Below are positions 1 through 5,345 of a stretch of DNA of 7,300 bases, one piece after another. The position numbers were made by a program, and so were the translations under genes. The DNA comes from DAOUMF01 sp034411955. Its GTDB lineage: Bacteria > Chloroflexota > Dehalococcoidia > SM23-28-2 > RBG-16-64-32. Every line of letters starts with the position of its first letter. The stretch's first letter is position 1. Under the pieces are notes generated by a model. It ran no database searches. It was not told where the DNA came from and saw nothing but the letters and a program-made list of their open reading frames with translations. The DNA lies in contig DAOUMF010000039.1 in the NCBI GenBank assembly GCA_034411955.1, positions 1-7,300 on the forward strand. The letters run 5' to 3'.

Positions 1-2
1 GC

Positions 3-26
3 GGGGGCGGTCCCCCACCCGCCCCT
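3..26 (-). terminator. GC-rich hairpin directly after the acyl-CoA dehydrogenase stop
   Basis: GGGGCGG at 4-10 pairs with CCGCCCC at 19-25 around an 8-base loop, and a G-T pair (3 with 26) could extend the stem. The hairpin begins at the minus-strand stop codon (25-27). The place and strength suit transcription termination or 3'-end protection. The window ends before any following T tract could be seen, so intrinsic termination is not shown. An alternative fold pairs the G run at 3-7 with the C run at 12-16. Confidence 0.35.
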
Positions 27-1248
27 ACAGCAGCTCGCCCGTCGCCGCCCTCGTGCTACCGTCCTTCTCGTAGGCTGCGATAAGGTTGCGGGCGATGGTC
101 TGCATGTGCACCTCGTCGGCCCCGTCGGCCAGGCGAGCGAAGCGGGAGGTCCGCAACATCTGTTCAAGGGGCATGTCGGTGGTGATGCCCAGAGCCCCAT
201 GCACCTGAATGGCGCGGTCGATGATCCGCCACAGGCTGTTGGCGACATGGACCTTCGCCATGGAGACTTCCTGCCTGAAAGGCAGTTCGTTCTCGATCTT
301 GTATGCCGCGTGGAGCACCATGAGCTTGCCCGTGTACAGCTCCATGGCGGACTCCGCCATCATCCACTGAATGGCCTGCTTCTCGGCAAGGTAGGAGCCG
401 TGGGAGTAGCGCTTCAGGGCGCGGTCGACCATCATCTCGAGGGCGACCTCGGCGTTGCCGATCCAGCGCATGCAGTGGGCGAGGCGGGCCGGGCCCAGGC
501 GGTACTGGCCCAGCCGGTGCCCCTCGCCGCGGCCGCCCAGCATCGCGTCCGCGGGAATGCGGACGTTGGTGAGACGGATCTCCGGGTGGTTGGCCGCGCC
601 GACCAACGTCTCCACGTCGCGGACGATCTCCCAGCCCTCGGTGGGCGTGTCGACGATGAACGCCGAGTTCCGCGCCTGCGGCGGGTCCGCGTCCGCATCC
701 GTGCGGGCGATAACGATGGCGAACTTGGAGCCGTGGGCGCCCGTGGCGAACCACTTGTGGCCGTTGAGCACCCAGTCGTCCCCATCCTTGACCGCCGTGG
801 TCTGGATCAGCGTGGGGTCGGAGCCCGCCACCTCCGGCTCGGTCATGGCGAAGCAGGACCGGCACAGCCCCTCGGCCAGGGGACGGAGGTACTTCTCCTT
901 CTGCTCCCGCGTGCCCCAGTGGAGCAGGGTGTGCATGTTGCCCTCGTCCGGCGCCTGCGCGTTGATGGCGAAGGGTCCGATGGTGGTGCGGCCCGCCTCG
1001 GCGGAGACGAACGCCATCCCCACCGGCCCCAGCCCCATGCCGCTCCACTCCGGCGGCAGGTGCGGGTTCCACAGCCCCTCTTGCCGCGCCTTCTGGCGCA
1101 GCCCTATGATGGCCTGGACGTAGGCGCTGCGCTCGGCCCGCTCCTCCTGCAGCTTCTTCTCGACGGGGCGGACCTCCGCGTCCATGAACTTCCGCACCCG
1201 CTGGCGGACCTCTTCCACCTCCGGCGGCAAATTGAAATCGATGGGCAT
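25..1248 (-). CDS. Acyl-CoA dehydrogenase, ACAD10/ACAD11 type
   Basis: This is a full-length (407 aa) FAD-dependent acyl-CoA dehydrogenase of the cytoplasm. The helical N-terminal domain covers about residues 1-130, the beta domain about 131-240 and the C-terminal helical domain about 241-407. Family motifs visible are FAMTEPEVAGSD (133-144), NGHKWFATGA (162-171), LGPARLAHCMRWIG (251-264), QVHGALGIT (348-356) and ARLADGADEVH (371-381). The HCMR and LADGxDEVH signatures are those of the ACAD10/11 branch. Asp375 appears to sit where medium-chain dehydrogenases carry the catalytic Glu of their YEGT motif. In the ACAD10/11 branch the domain acts on phosphorylated 4-hydroxyacyl-CoA, producing enoyl-CoA and phosphate; that substrate is inferred here from family and neighbour. 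The start is fixed by a Shine-Dalgarno sequence six bases upstream. The gene diverges from the kinase gene at 1407. A simple fatty acyl-CoA dehydrogenase role remains possible. Confidence 0.93.
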   Translation of the reverse strand: MPIDFNLPPEVEEVRQRVRKFMDAEVRPVEKKLQEERAERSAYVQAIIGLRQKARQEGLWNPHLPPEWSGMGLGPVGMAFVSAEAGRTTIGPFAINAQAPDEGNMHTLLHWGTREQKEKYLRPLAEGLCRSCFAMTEPEVAGSDPTLIQTTAVKDGDDWVLNGHKWFATGAHGSKFAIVIARTDADADPPQARNSAFIVDTPTEGWEIVRDVETLVGAANHPEIRLTNVRIPADAMLGGRGEGHRLGQYRLGPARLAHCMRWIGNAEVALEMMVDRALKRYSHGSYLAEKQAIQWMMAESAMELYTGKLMVLHAAYKIENELPFRQEVSMAKVHVANSLWRIIDRAIQVHGALGITTDMPLEQMLRTSRFARLADGADEVHMQTIARNLIAAYEKDGSTRAATGELL

Positions 1249-1254
1249 GACAAG

Positions 1255-1260
1255 ACCTCC
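1255..1260 (-). promoter_or_regulatory. Shine-Dalgarno of the acyl-CoA dehydrogenase gene
   Basis: On the minus strand this reads GGAGGT, a near-perfect anti-16S match, six bases before the ATG at 1248-1246. It supports the start chosen for the dehydrogenase. Confidence 0.8.
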
Positions 1261-1323
1261 CTTAGCGACCGCGGCAGCGCCGAGCCGAAAGCTGGCCCGG
1301 GAAGCTGCAGACCTTCTGGGCAG

Positions 1324-1331
1324 ATTATAAT
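1324..1331. promoter_or_regulatory. Palindromic ATTATAAT, possible shared -10 of divergent promoters
   Basis: The octamer ATTATAAT is its own reverse complement. It therefore supplies TATAAT on the plus strand (1326-1331) for the kinase gene and on the minus strand (1329-1324) for the dehydrogenase gene. It lies in a rare AT-rich patch of the 158-base divergent intergenic region. No good -35 box is seen at 16-18 bases on either side: the plus-strand candidate near 1303-1308 reads AGCTGC and the minus-strand candidate at 1352-1347 reads TTACGC. Use of the -10 is inferred from position and sequence only. Overlapping -10 elements would make the two promoters mutually exclusive or jointly controlled. 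Confidence 0.45.
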
Positions 1332-1392
1332 CATCGATGAAGTTCAGCGTAACGATTCCCGCAGAGCCCGTAGCTCAGGCGAGGTCAGCGGC

Positions 1393-1398
1393 GGAGGT
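1393..1398 (+). promoter_or_regulatory. Shine-Dalgarno of the kinase gene
   Basis: GGAGGT lies eight bases before the ATG at 1407 and supports that start. The heptamer GAGGTCA occurs at 1381-1387 and again at 1394-1400, overlapping this site; the repeat may be chance. Confidence 0.75.
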
Positions 1399-1406
1399 CA
1401 TCACAC

Positions 1407-2462
1407 ATGAGCGGTAGCGTACCCGGCATCGACCTGGAGCGAGTCGTCCCCTGGTTCCGGGCCAACGTGGCCCCCGTGGACGACCTCAGCGCCGAAATCA
1501 TCGGCCACGGACGCTCCAACATCACCTACCGCCTGCGGGCGCACGCCCAGCAGTGGGTGCTCCGACGCCCGCCCCTCTCCCACGTCCAGCCCACCGCCCA
1601 CGACATGAAGCGCGAGTTCCGCGTCATCTCCGCCCTGGCCGACAGCGAAGTCCCCGTGCCCCGCACCTTCGCCCTCTGCGAAGACACCTCCGTCAACGAC
1701 GCCCCCTTCTACGTGATGCAGTACGTCGAAGGCATGGTGCCCCTCGACGCCTCCCAGTTCGCGCACCGCTTCGACGAGGCCCATCGCCGCCGCATCTCCG
1801 ACCAGCTCGTCGACATCCTCGTCCACCTGCACTCGGTCGTGCCCGCCGACGTGGGCCTGGCGGACTTCGGCAAGCCGGAAGGCTACCTCGAGCGCCAGGT
1901 CCGCCGCTTCACGGAGCAGTTGGCCCGCGCCAAGACGCGCGACCTCCCCGAGCTGGAGGACCTGGCCCGTCGCCTGGCCGCCGCCCTCCCCCGCGAGAGC
2001 GACGCCACCATCGTCCACGGCGACTACCGGCTGGACAACGCCATCCTCGACGAGCAGGGGCGCATCGTCGCCATCCTGGACTGGGAGATGGCCACCCTCG
2101 GCGACCCCCTCGCCGACGTCGGCCTGCTGATGATGTACTGGGCGGACCCCGACGAGGTGAGCCGACTGGCCGCGCCGGGCATCGCCAGCACCGCCGTCAC
2201 AGCCCTCCCCGGCTTCCCCACTCGCCAGGAGGCGGCGGCCCGCTACGCCGAGCGCAGCGGGCGGAACCTGAGCAACCTGGACTTCTACACCGTTCTCGCC
2301 CACTTCAAGCTCGCGGTCATCCTGGAGAACATGCACGCTCGCTTCCTCGCCGGCGGCACCGTCGGCGCCGGCTTCGAGGTCATCGGCCAGCAGGTGCTGC
2401 TGCTGGCGAATCGCGGCCTGGACATCGCCAACAAGTCGTCGATGGCGGCGCTGCGGGGATGA
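1407..2462 (+). CDS. APH-fold phosphotransferase, ACAD10/11 kinase-domain type
   Basis: This 351-residue cytoplasmic kinase has the aminoglycoside-phosphotransferase fold. Visible motifs are a nucleotide loop IGHGRSNITYRL (32-43), the strand WVLRRPP (50-56), a helix Glu in MKREFRVISAL (67-77), the catalytic loop HGDYRLDN (204-211; Asp206 base, Asn211 metal ligand) and the metal-binding ILDWE (223-227; Asp225). VLRRPP followed by HGDYRLDN and ILDWEMATLGDPLADVG is typical of the phosphotransferase domain fused to ACAD in animal ACAD10/11 and of stand-alone bacterial relatives such as LvaA. In that family it phosphorylates the 4-hydroxyl of 4-hydroxyacyl-CoA with ATP, and the partner dehydrogenase removes the phosphate. 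The divergent neighbour is such a dehydrogenase, so a split two-gene enzyme is the best reading. Antibiotic resistance is unlikely. The next gene starts 12 bases downstream, so it probably leads the operon. Confidence 0.9.
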   Translation: MSGSVPGIDLERVVPWFRANVAPVDDLSAEIIGHGRSNITYRLRAHAQQWVLRRPPLSHVQPTAHDMKREFRVISALADSEVPVPRTFALCEDTSVNDAPFYVMQYVEGMVPLDASQFAHRFDEAHRRRISDQLVDILVHLHSVVPADVGLADFGKPEGYLERQVRRFTEQLARAKTRDLPELEDLARRLAAALPRESDATIVHGDYRLDNAILDEQGRIVAILDWEMATLGDPLADVGLLMMYWADPDEVSRLAAPGIASTAVTALPGFPTRQEAAARYAERSGRNLSNLDFYTVLAHFKLAVILENMHARFLAGGTVGAGFEVIGQQVLLLANRGLDIANKSSMAALRG

Positions 2463-2483
2463 CGGCCCGCTAGGATGACGGCC
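2457..2483 (+). repeat. Short direct repeat at the kinase-nuclease junction
   Basis: GGATGACGGCC occurs at 2457-2467 and 2473-2483, a period of 16 bases. The first copy contains the kinase TGA stop (2460-2462) overlapped by an ATG (2459-2461), which opens a four-codon frame ending at TAG (2471-2473). The second copy carries the ATG of the nuclease gene (2475). This resembles a small local duplication that moved the coupled start downstream. Confidence 0.6.
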
Positions 2484-3230
2484 GTGTTCCGCCTATCGCC
2501 GCTGCGCGTCCGCGTCTTCAACACCTGCCGCCTGCGCTACCGCTACCAGTACACCGACAAGCTCCAGGCGCGCCTGCGTCCCTCCGATACCGCGGGCACC
2601 CTCGTCCACAACGTCCTCTGCGATCTCTTCTCCAATGTCCCGCCGGAGGAGCGCACTGAGGAGCGGCTCATCGACATGTTCCAGGAGCGCTGGGCCGCCC
2701 TCTCACCCCGCTACCTGCGGCTGCCCGAGGCCCAGGAGTTGCACGACCGCAACCTGGCCGCTCTACGCCGCTTCGCTCAGCGCGAAGACCTCCGCGCGCA
2801 GCCGTTCCAGGTGGAGGCCTACGTCCAGGTCGCCATCGCCCCCGACGTCACCCTCTTCGGCCGCATGGACCGCATCGACGAGGAGCCCGATGGCACCCTG
2901 CACATCGTCGACTACAAGACCGGCGGCCACCCCGGCGATGTCGACGCTTCCCAGTTACACCTCTACGCTATAATGGTCGAGAGAAAGCTGGAGCGCACCG
3001 TCTCTCGCGCTTCCTTCTGGTTCCTGGGCGACGACTCCGTCTGGACGGCAGACCTGAGCCCCCAGGACAAGGAGCAGGCGCTGACCGGAGCCCTGGCCGC
3101 CGTGAACGAGATGCAAAGAGAGGAGCACTTCGAGCCCACCGTCGCGCCCCACTGCGCCCACTGTCCCTACCTCTACGCCTGTGCTGCCAGAGAGGAGATC
3201 GCTCAGCGCCGGCAGGCCGAGGACTGGTGA
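2475..3230 (+). CDS. RecB/Cas4-like PD-(D/E)XK nuclease with probable Fe-S cluster
   Basis: This 251-residue single-domain protein belongs to the PD-(D/E)XK superfamily (RecB/AddB C-terminal nuclease and Cas4 group). Motifs in order are the N-terminal Cys18 in FNTCRLRYRYQ, GTLVH (41-45; His45), LFGRMDRID (127-135; Asp132), IVDYKTG (144-150; Asp146, Lys148), QLHLY (160-164) and a C-terminal CAHCPYLYAC (Cys227, Cys230, Cys236). The four cysteines match the split arrangement that binds a 4Fe-4S cluster in Cas4 and AddB. All expected catalytic residues are present, so it should be an active metal-dependent DNA nuclease of the cytoplasm. The partner and substrate are unknown, and no helicase or CRISPR gene is in view. 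The start lacks a close Shine-Dalgarno, suggesting translation coupled to the kinase gene. The stop lies four bases before the next start. Confidence 0.88.
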   Translation: MTAVFRLSPLRVRVFNTCRLRYRYQYTDKLQARLRPSDTAGTLVHNVLCDLFSNVPPEERTEERLIDMFQERWAALSPRYLRLPEAQELHDRNLAALRRFAQREDLRAQPFQVEAYVQVAIAPDVTLFGRMDRIDEEPDGTLHIVDYKTGGHPGDVDASQLHLYAIMVERKLERTVSRASFWFLGDDSVWTADLSPQDKEQALTGALAAVNEMQREEHFEPTVAPHCAHCPYLYACAAREEIAQRRQAEDW

Positions 3231-3234
3231 CACG

Positions 3235-3600
3235 ATGCCCATATACGAGTTCCGCTGCCGTCGCTGCCGCCGCCGCACCTCCGTGTTCACCCGCAGCATC
3301 GGCGGCCCCGCCAAGGCCGTCTGCTCACACTGCGGCTCCCCAGACACGGCTCGCCTCGTCTCCCGCGTCGCCGTCCTCCGCTCGGATGGTGACGACTTCG
3401 CCGGCCTCGACGAGTCCGCCCTCGCCGACGTGGACGAGAGCGACCCCCGCTCCATGGCCCGCTGGGTCCGTCGCATGAGCCGCCAGATGGGGGAGCCGCT
3501 CGACGCCGAGATGGAGACCGAACTAGAGCGCATGGAGGCCGGCGAGATGCCGGACGACTTCGACGCCGACGACGGCGAAGACGCCTTCCCTGAGGACTGA
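3235..3600 (+). CDS. FmdB-family zinc-ribbon protein, copy 1
   Basis: This 121-residue protein opens with MPIYEFRCRRC, the hallmark of the FmdB/Zn-ribbon_8 family. Cys8, Cys11, Cys30 and Cys33 form two CxxC knuckles that should bind one zinc ion. The rest is hydrophilic, with a conserved DPRSMARW block (70-77) and a very acidic end rich in Asp and Glu. Family function is unsettled: FmdB was named as a putative regulator of formamidase, and no amidase gene is in this window. The ATG at 3235 is preferred over an in-frame GTG at 3181 because the FmdB hallmark starts there and GAGGA lies 11 bases upstream. The next gene is a paralogue two bases after the stop. Confidence 0.85.
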   Translation: MPIYEFRCRRCRRRTSVFTRSIGGPAKAVCSHCGSPDTARLVSRVAVLRSDGDDFAGLDESALADVDESDPRSMARWVRRMSRQMGEPLDAEMETELERMEAGEMPDDFDADDGEDAFPED

Positions 3601-3602
3601 CG

Positions 3603-3941
3603 ATGCCCATCTACGAGTACAAGTGCCGCAAGTGTGGACGCCTGACCAGCGTCTTCGTGAGGAGCGTCAGTTCCCCCGTGGACGCCGCCTGCAAGGCGTG
3701 CGGCTCCACCGGGCTGGAGCGCGCCGTCTCCGCCTTCGCCTATCACCGCTCCGAGTCCGCCGTCCTTGAGGACTACGGCTCCGAGCCCAAGCGGCTCGAG
3801 GACTACAAGGACCCCCGCCAGAACGCCCGCTGGACGGAGCGCAAGTTCAAAGAGATGGGCGTCGACATGCCTGAGGAGACCAAGAAGATGATAGACGCCG
3901 CCCGCGAGGGCGAGTTCCCCGACCCGGTCAAGGACCTGTGA
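3603..3941 (+). CDS. FmdB-family zinc-ribbon protein, copy 2
   Basis: This 112-residue paralogue of the preceding gene starts MPIYEYKCRKCG. Cys8, Cys11, Cys30 and Cys33 occupy the same positions as in copy 1. The DPR (70-72) and ARW (75-77) residues and a G-E-x-P-D pattern near 103-107 also align without gaps, so the two arose by tandem duplication. Copy 2 has a basic and acidic mixed tail in place of the strongly acidic end of copy 1. A Shine-Dalgarno-like GAGGA (3592-3596) lies six bases before the ATG. The stop TGA overlaps the GTG start of the next gene. The role is unknown; a small zinc-dependent regulator or protein-interaction factor is possible. Confidence 0.86.
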   Translation: MPIYEYKCRKCGRLTSVFVRSVSSPVDAACKACGSTGLERAVSAFAYHRSESAVLEDYGSEPKRLEDYKDPRQNARWTERKFKEMGVDMPEETKKMIDAAREGEFPDPVKDL

Positions 3942-4639
3942 GAGCGCTCGCCATCCTCGCCGGCACCGTTGCGTCCGTAGCCGTCCTCGCCGCCTGCGAC
4001 AGCGGCGTCACCGAGCCACCCTTCCTCCCCGAGACGTCGCCCACTCCCACCGCAGAGGCTCCCGTGACCCCTACGCCCGCACCCACGCCGACGCCGACGC
4101 CGGCCCCCGAAACGCCGACGCCACCGCCCCAGTCCGGCGGCATGGAGGGTTTTCGCTCCTTCGCGGAGCAGATCGAGGCCGCCGTCAAGGCCCGCGATGC
4201 CGACTTCTTTTTCGATATCGCCTCCACCGCCACCGCGACCTGCCCCAACGAGTTCGTCCAGCAATGCGAAGGTCAGCCAGAGGGTAGCGAGGTTCAGGGC
4301 ATCAATGTGGGATGGTGGCACAGCGAGGGCACTATCCTCGAGCCCGACCAGTTCCGGCAGGAGGTGGCCTCCTATCTGGACTCCCTCGCTCAACCCGCCC
4401 TATATGCCATCGGCCGGCGCCAGAATCCCCTGGGGGCCCCCGAAGGCCCCTCCTTCTTCGCCGTCGTCGTCTCTGCCGACGACCCCCAGAACACCACCCG
4501 CGTCTTCGAGTTCATCTTCACAGACGAAGCCTGGCGGATGTCACTGGATCTCAGGGTGTCCGCTCTGGCTGAGGAGTGGCTCAACGGCGACTGCAGCGAC
4601 TGCTACGACCACTGGGAGCTATGGGAGGGCACACCGTGA
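3938..4639 (+). CDS. Secreted lipoprotein with Pro-Thr linker, function unknown
   Basis: The 233-residue product begins with a short signal peptide (Arg2, hydrophobic stretch 3-19) ending in a lipobox LAAC with Cys20 as the probable lipidated residue. A Pro/Thr/Ala linker spans about residues 35-64, which should hold the remaining domain away from the membrane. The core (about 69-233) is mixed alpha and beta, opens with a helix FRSFAEQIEAAVKARD and ends with beta-like strands VFEFIFTD and WRMSLDLRV. That layout recalls NTF2-like domains, but this is a weak guess. Two cysteine pairs (102 and 110; 219 and 222) could form disulfides outside the membrane. The GTG start overlaps the previous stop as GTGA; an AAGGA lies only three bases upstream, so coupled translation is likely. 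No catalytic motif is recognised. Confidence 0.82.
   Translation: MRALAILAGTVASVAVLAACDSGVTEPPFLPETSPTPTAEAPVTPTPAPTPTPTPAPETPTPPPQSGGMEGFRSFAEQIEAAVKARDADFFFDIASTATATCPNEFVQQCEGQPEGSEVQGINVGWWHSEGTILEPDQFRQEVASYLDSLAQPALYAIGRRQNPLGAPEGPSFFAVVVSADDPQNTTRVFEFIFTDEAWRMSLDLRVSALAEEWLNGDCSDCYDHWELWEGTP
4040..4129 (+). repeat. Low-complexity Pro-Thr codon tract in the first lipoprotein gene
   Basis: CCG, CCC, ACG and ACC codons alternate irregularly and encode the PT linker. The stretch near 4082-4105 repeats the hexamer CCGACG-like unit several times. Such tracts can change length by replication slippage. Confidence 0.6.
4624..4628 (+). promoter_or_regulatory. Shine-Dalgarno deciding the translin GTG start
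   Basis: GGAGG inside the end of the preceding lipoprotein gene lies seven bases before GTG 4636. It favours this start over in-frame upstream ATG codons at 4621 and 4576, which lack a well-placed site and would lengthen the overlap. Confidence 0.7.
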
Positions 4640-5274
4640 ACACTGACGGCCTCAACGAGATCGGGGACTCAGCCCGCGACCACTTTACGGCCAAGCACCG
4701 CGCCCGTGAGGAGGCCCTCGCCCTCTGCCGCGAGACGATCCGCCTTTCCGCCAACGCTATCCGCTGCGTCCACCGCCGCGACTTCGACGCCGCCGAGGAG
4801 CGCATCGCCAAGGCCGCGGCCAACCTCAGCGAGGTCGCCGCCGCCCTGGCCGGCCATCGGGACATCTTCCATGCTGGCTTCGTCCACGACGCCCAGAAGG
4901 AGTACGCCGAGGCCGCCACCACCCTCGCCCTCATCGCCGACCGCCCGCTGCCGACGCCGGATGATCTCGGCGTGCTCGCCGCCTCTTACATGAACGGCCT
5001 CGCCGAGACCATAGGCGAGCTCCGGCGCCACCTCCTGGACTCCCTCCGCCACGGCGAAGTCGAACACTGCGAGGCCGTCCTCGCCGCCATGGGCGACATC
5101 TTCGACGTCCTCGTCACCATGGACTTCCCCGAGGCGATCACCGGCGGCCTCCGCCGCACCACCGACGCCATGCGCGGCATCCTTGAACGCACCCGCGGCG
5201 ACTTCACCATGGCCTCCGTCCAGCGCCGCCTGGAGCAGAAGCTGGACGAGTTCGGCAGGCGGTTGGACGCGTGA
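4636..5274 (+). CDS. Translin-family protein (C3PO/TRAX-like)
   Basis: This 212-residue, almost wholly helical protein matches the translin/TRAX family. Visible blocks are REEALALCRETIRLSANAIR (24-43), EYAEA (89-93), YMNGLAETIGELRR (118-131), LDSLRHG (134-140), LAAMGDIFDVLVTMDFPEAI (149-168) and GGLRRTTDAMRGILERTRGD (170-189). Eukaryotic translin and TRAX form the RNA-binding ring C3PO, in which TRAX is a metal-dependent RNase; an archaeal homologue also forms such a complex. Glu89, Glu92, Glu124 and Glu128 fall where the TRAX acidic catalytic residues are expected, with Glu124 replacing an Asp. The protein may therefore be a cytoplasmic RNase as well as an RNA or DNA binder. Archaeal and bacterial members are sometimes mislabelled haloacid dehalogenase; no dehalogenase motif is seen here. 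The gene overlaps the lipoprotein stop as GTGA. Its biological role in bacteria is not established. Confidence 0.85.
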   Translation: MNTDGLNEIGDSARDHFTAKHRAREEALALCRETIRLSANAIRCVHRRDFDAAEERIAKAAANLSEVAAALAGHRDIFHAGFVHDAQKEYAEAATTLALIADRPLPTPDDLGVLAASYMNGLAETIGELRRHLLDSLRHGEVEHCEAVLAAMGDIFDVLVTMDFPEAITGGLRRTTDAMRGILERTRGDFTMASVQRRLEQKLDEFGRRLDA

Positions 5275-5285
5275 TGGACAGACAA

Positions 5286-5315
5286 CGGCCCGGCGCGGAC
5301 GCCGTGCGGCCCGGC
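5286..5315 (+). other. GC-rich repeat and small hairpin between translin and second lipoprotein
   Basis: CGGCCCGGC occurs at 5286-5294 and 5307-5315. Between them CGGCG (5291-5295) and CGCCG (5300-5304) can form a five-base stem with a CGGA loop. No T tract follows, so this is not a convincing terminator. It could slow ribosomes or protect RNA ends, or be chance in GC-rich DNA. Confidence 0.3.
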
Positions 5316-5334
5316 CGAGCCTTCAGGAAGATGT

Positions 5335-5340
5335 GGAGGT
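5335..5340 (+). promoter_or_regulatory. Shine-Dalgarno deciding the second lipoprotein start
   Basis: GGAGGT lies five bases before ATG 5346. It favours this start over the in-frame GTG 5271 and ATG 5274 that overlap the translin stop, and it gives a signal peptide of normal length. Confidence 0.75.
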
Positions 5341-5345
5341 CTGGT

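Noticed and set aside
1366..1378. GCCCGTAGCTCAG resembles the 5' end and D-arm start of a tRNA gene.
   Set aside because: Only about 40 bases separate it from the kinase ATG, and no anticodon arm, T arm or acceptor partner follows. It is at most a chance match or an old remnant.
106..1410. A long plus-strand open frame (434 codons) opposite the acyl-CoA dehydrogenase.
   Set aside because: Its translation is low-complexity and shows no family motif, whereas the minus strand encodes a clear dehydrogenase. It is a shadow frame in GC-rich DNA.
1401..2336. A 311-codon minus-strand frame opposite the kinase gene, and a similar 288-codon one at 6045-6911 opposite uvrA.
   Set aside because: Both are Val/Gly/Ala/Asp/Glu-rich mirror frames of strongly C-ending codons and lie under genes with clear motifs.
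2969..2974. A perfect TATAAT inside the nuclease gene, a possible internal promoter for the genes downstream.
   Set aside because: It encodes conserved-context residues (YAIM), and no -35 resembling TTGACA is found 16-18 bases upstream.
2475..3230. The nuclease as a CRISPR Cas4.
   Set aside because: The motif layout is shared by Cas4, AddB and other RecB-like proteins; no CRISPR repeats and no cas1 or cas2 gene are in the window.
4636..5274. The translin gene as a haloacid dehalogenase, a label some homologues carry.
   Set aside because: There is no DxDx(T/V) motif or other HAD signature, and the protein is helical with translin blocks throughout.
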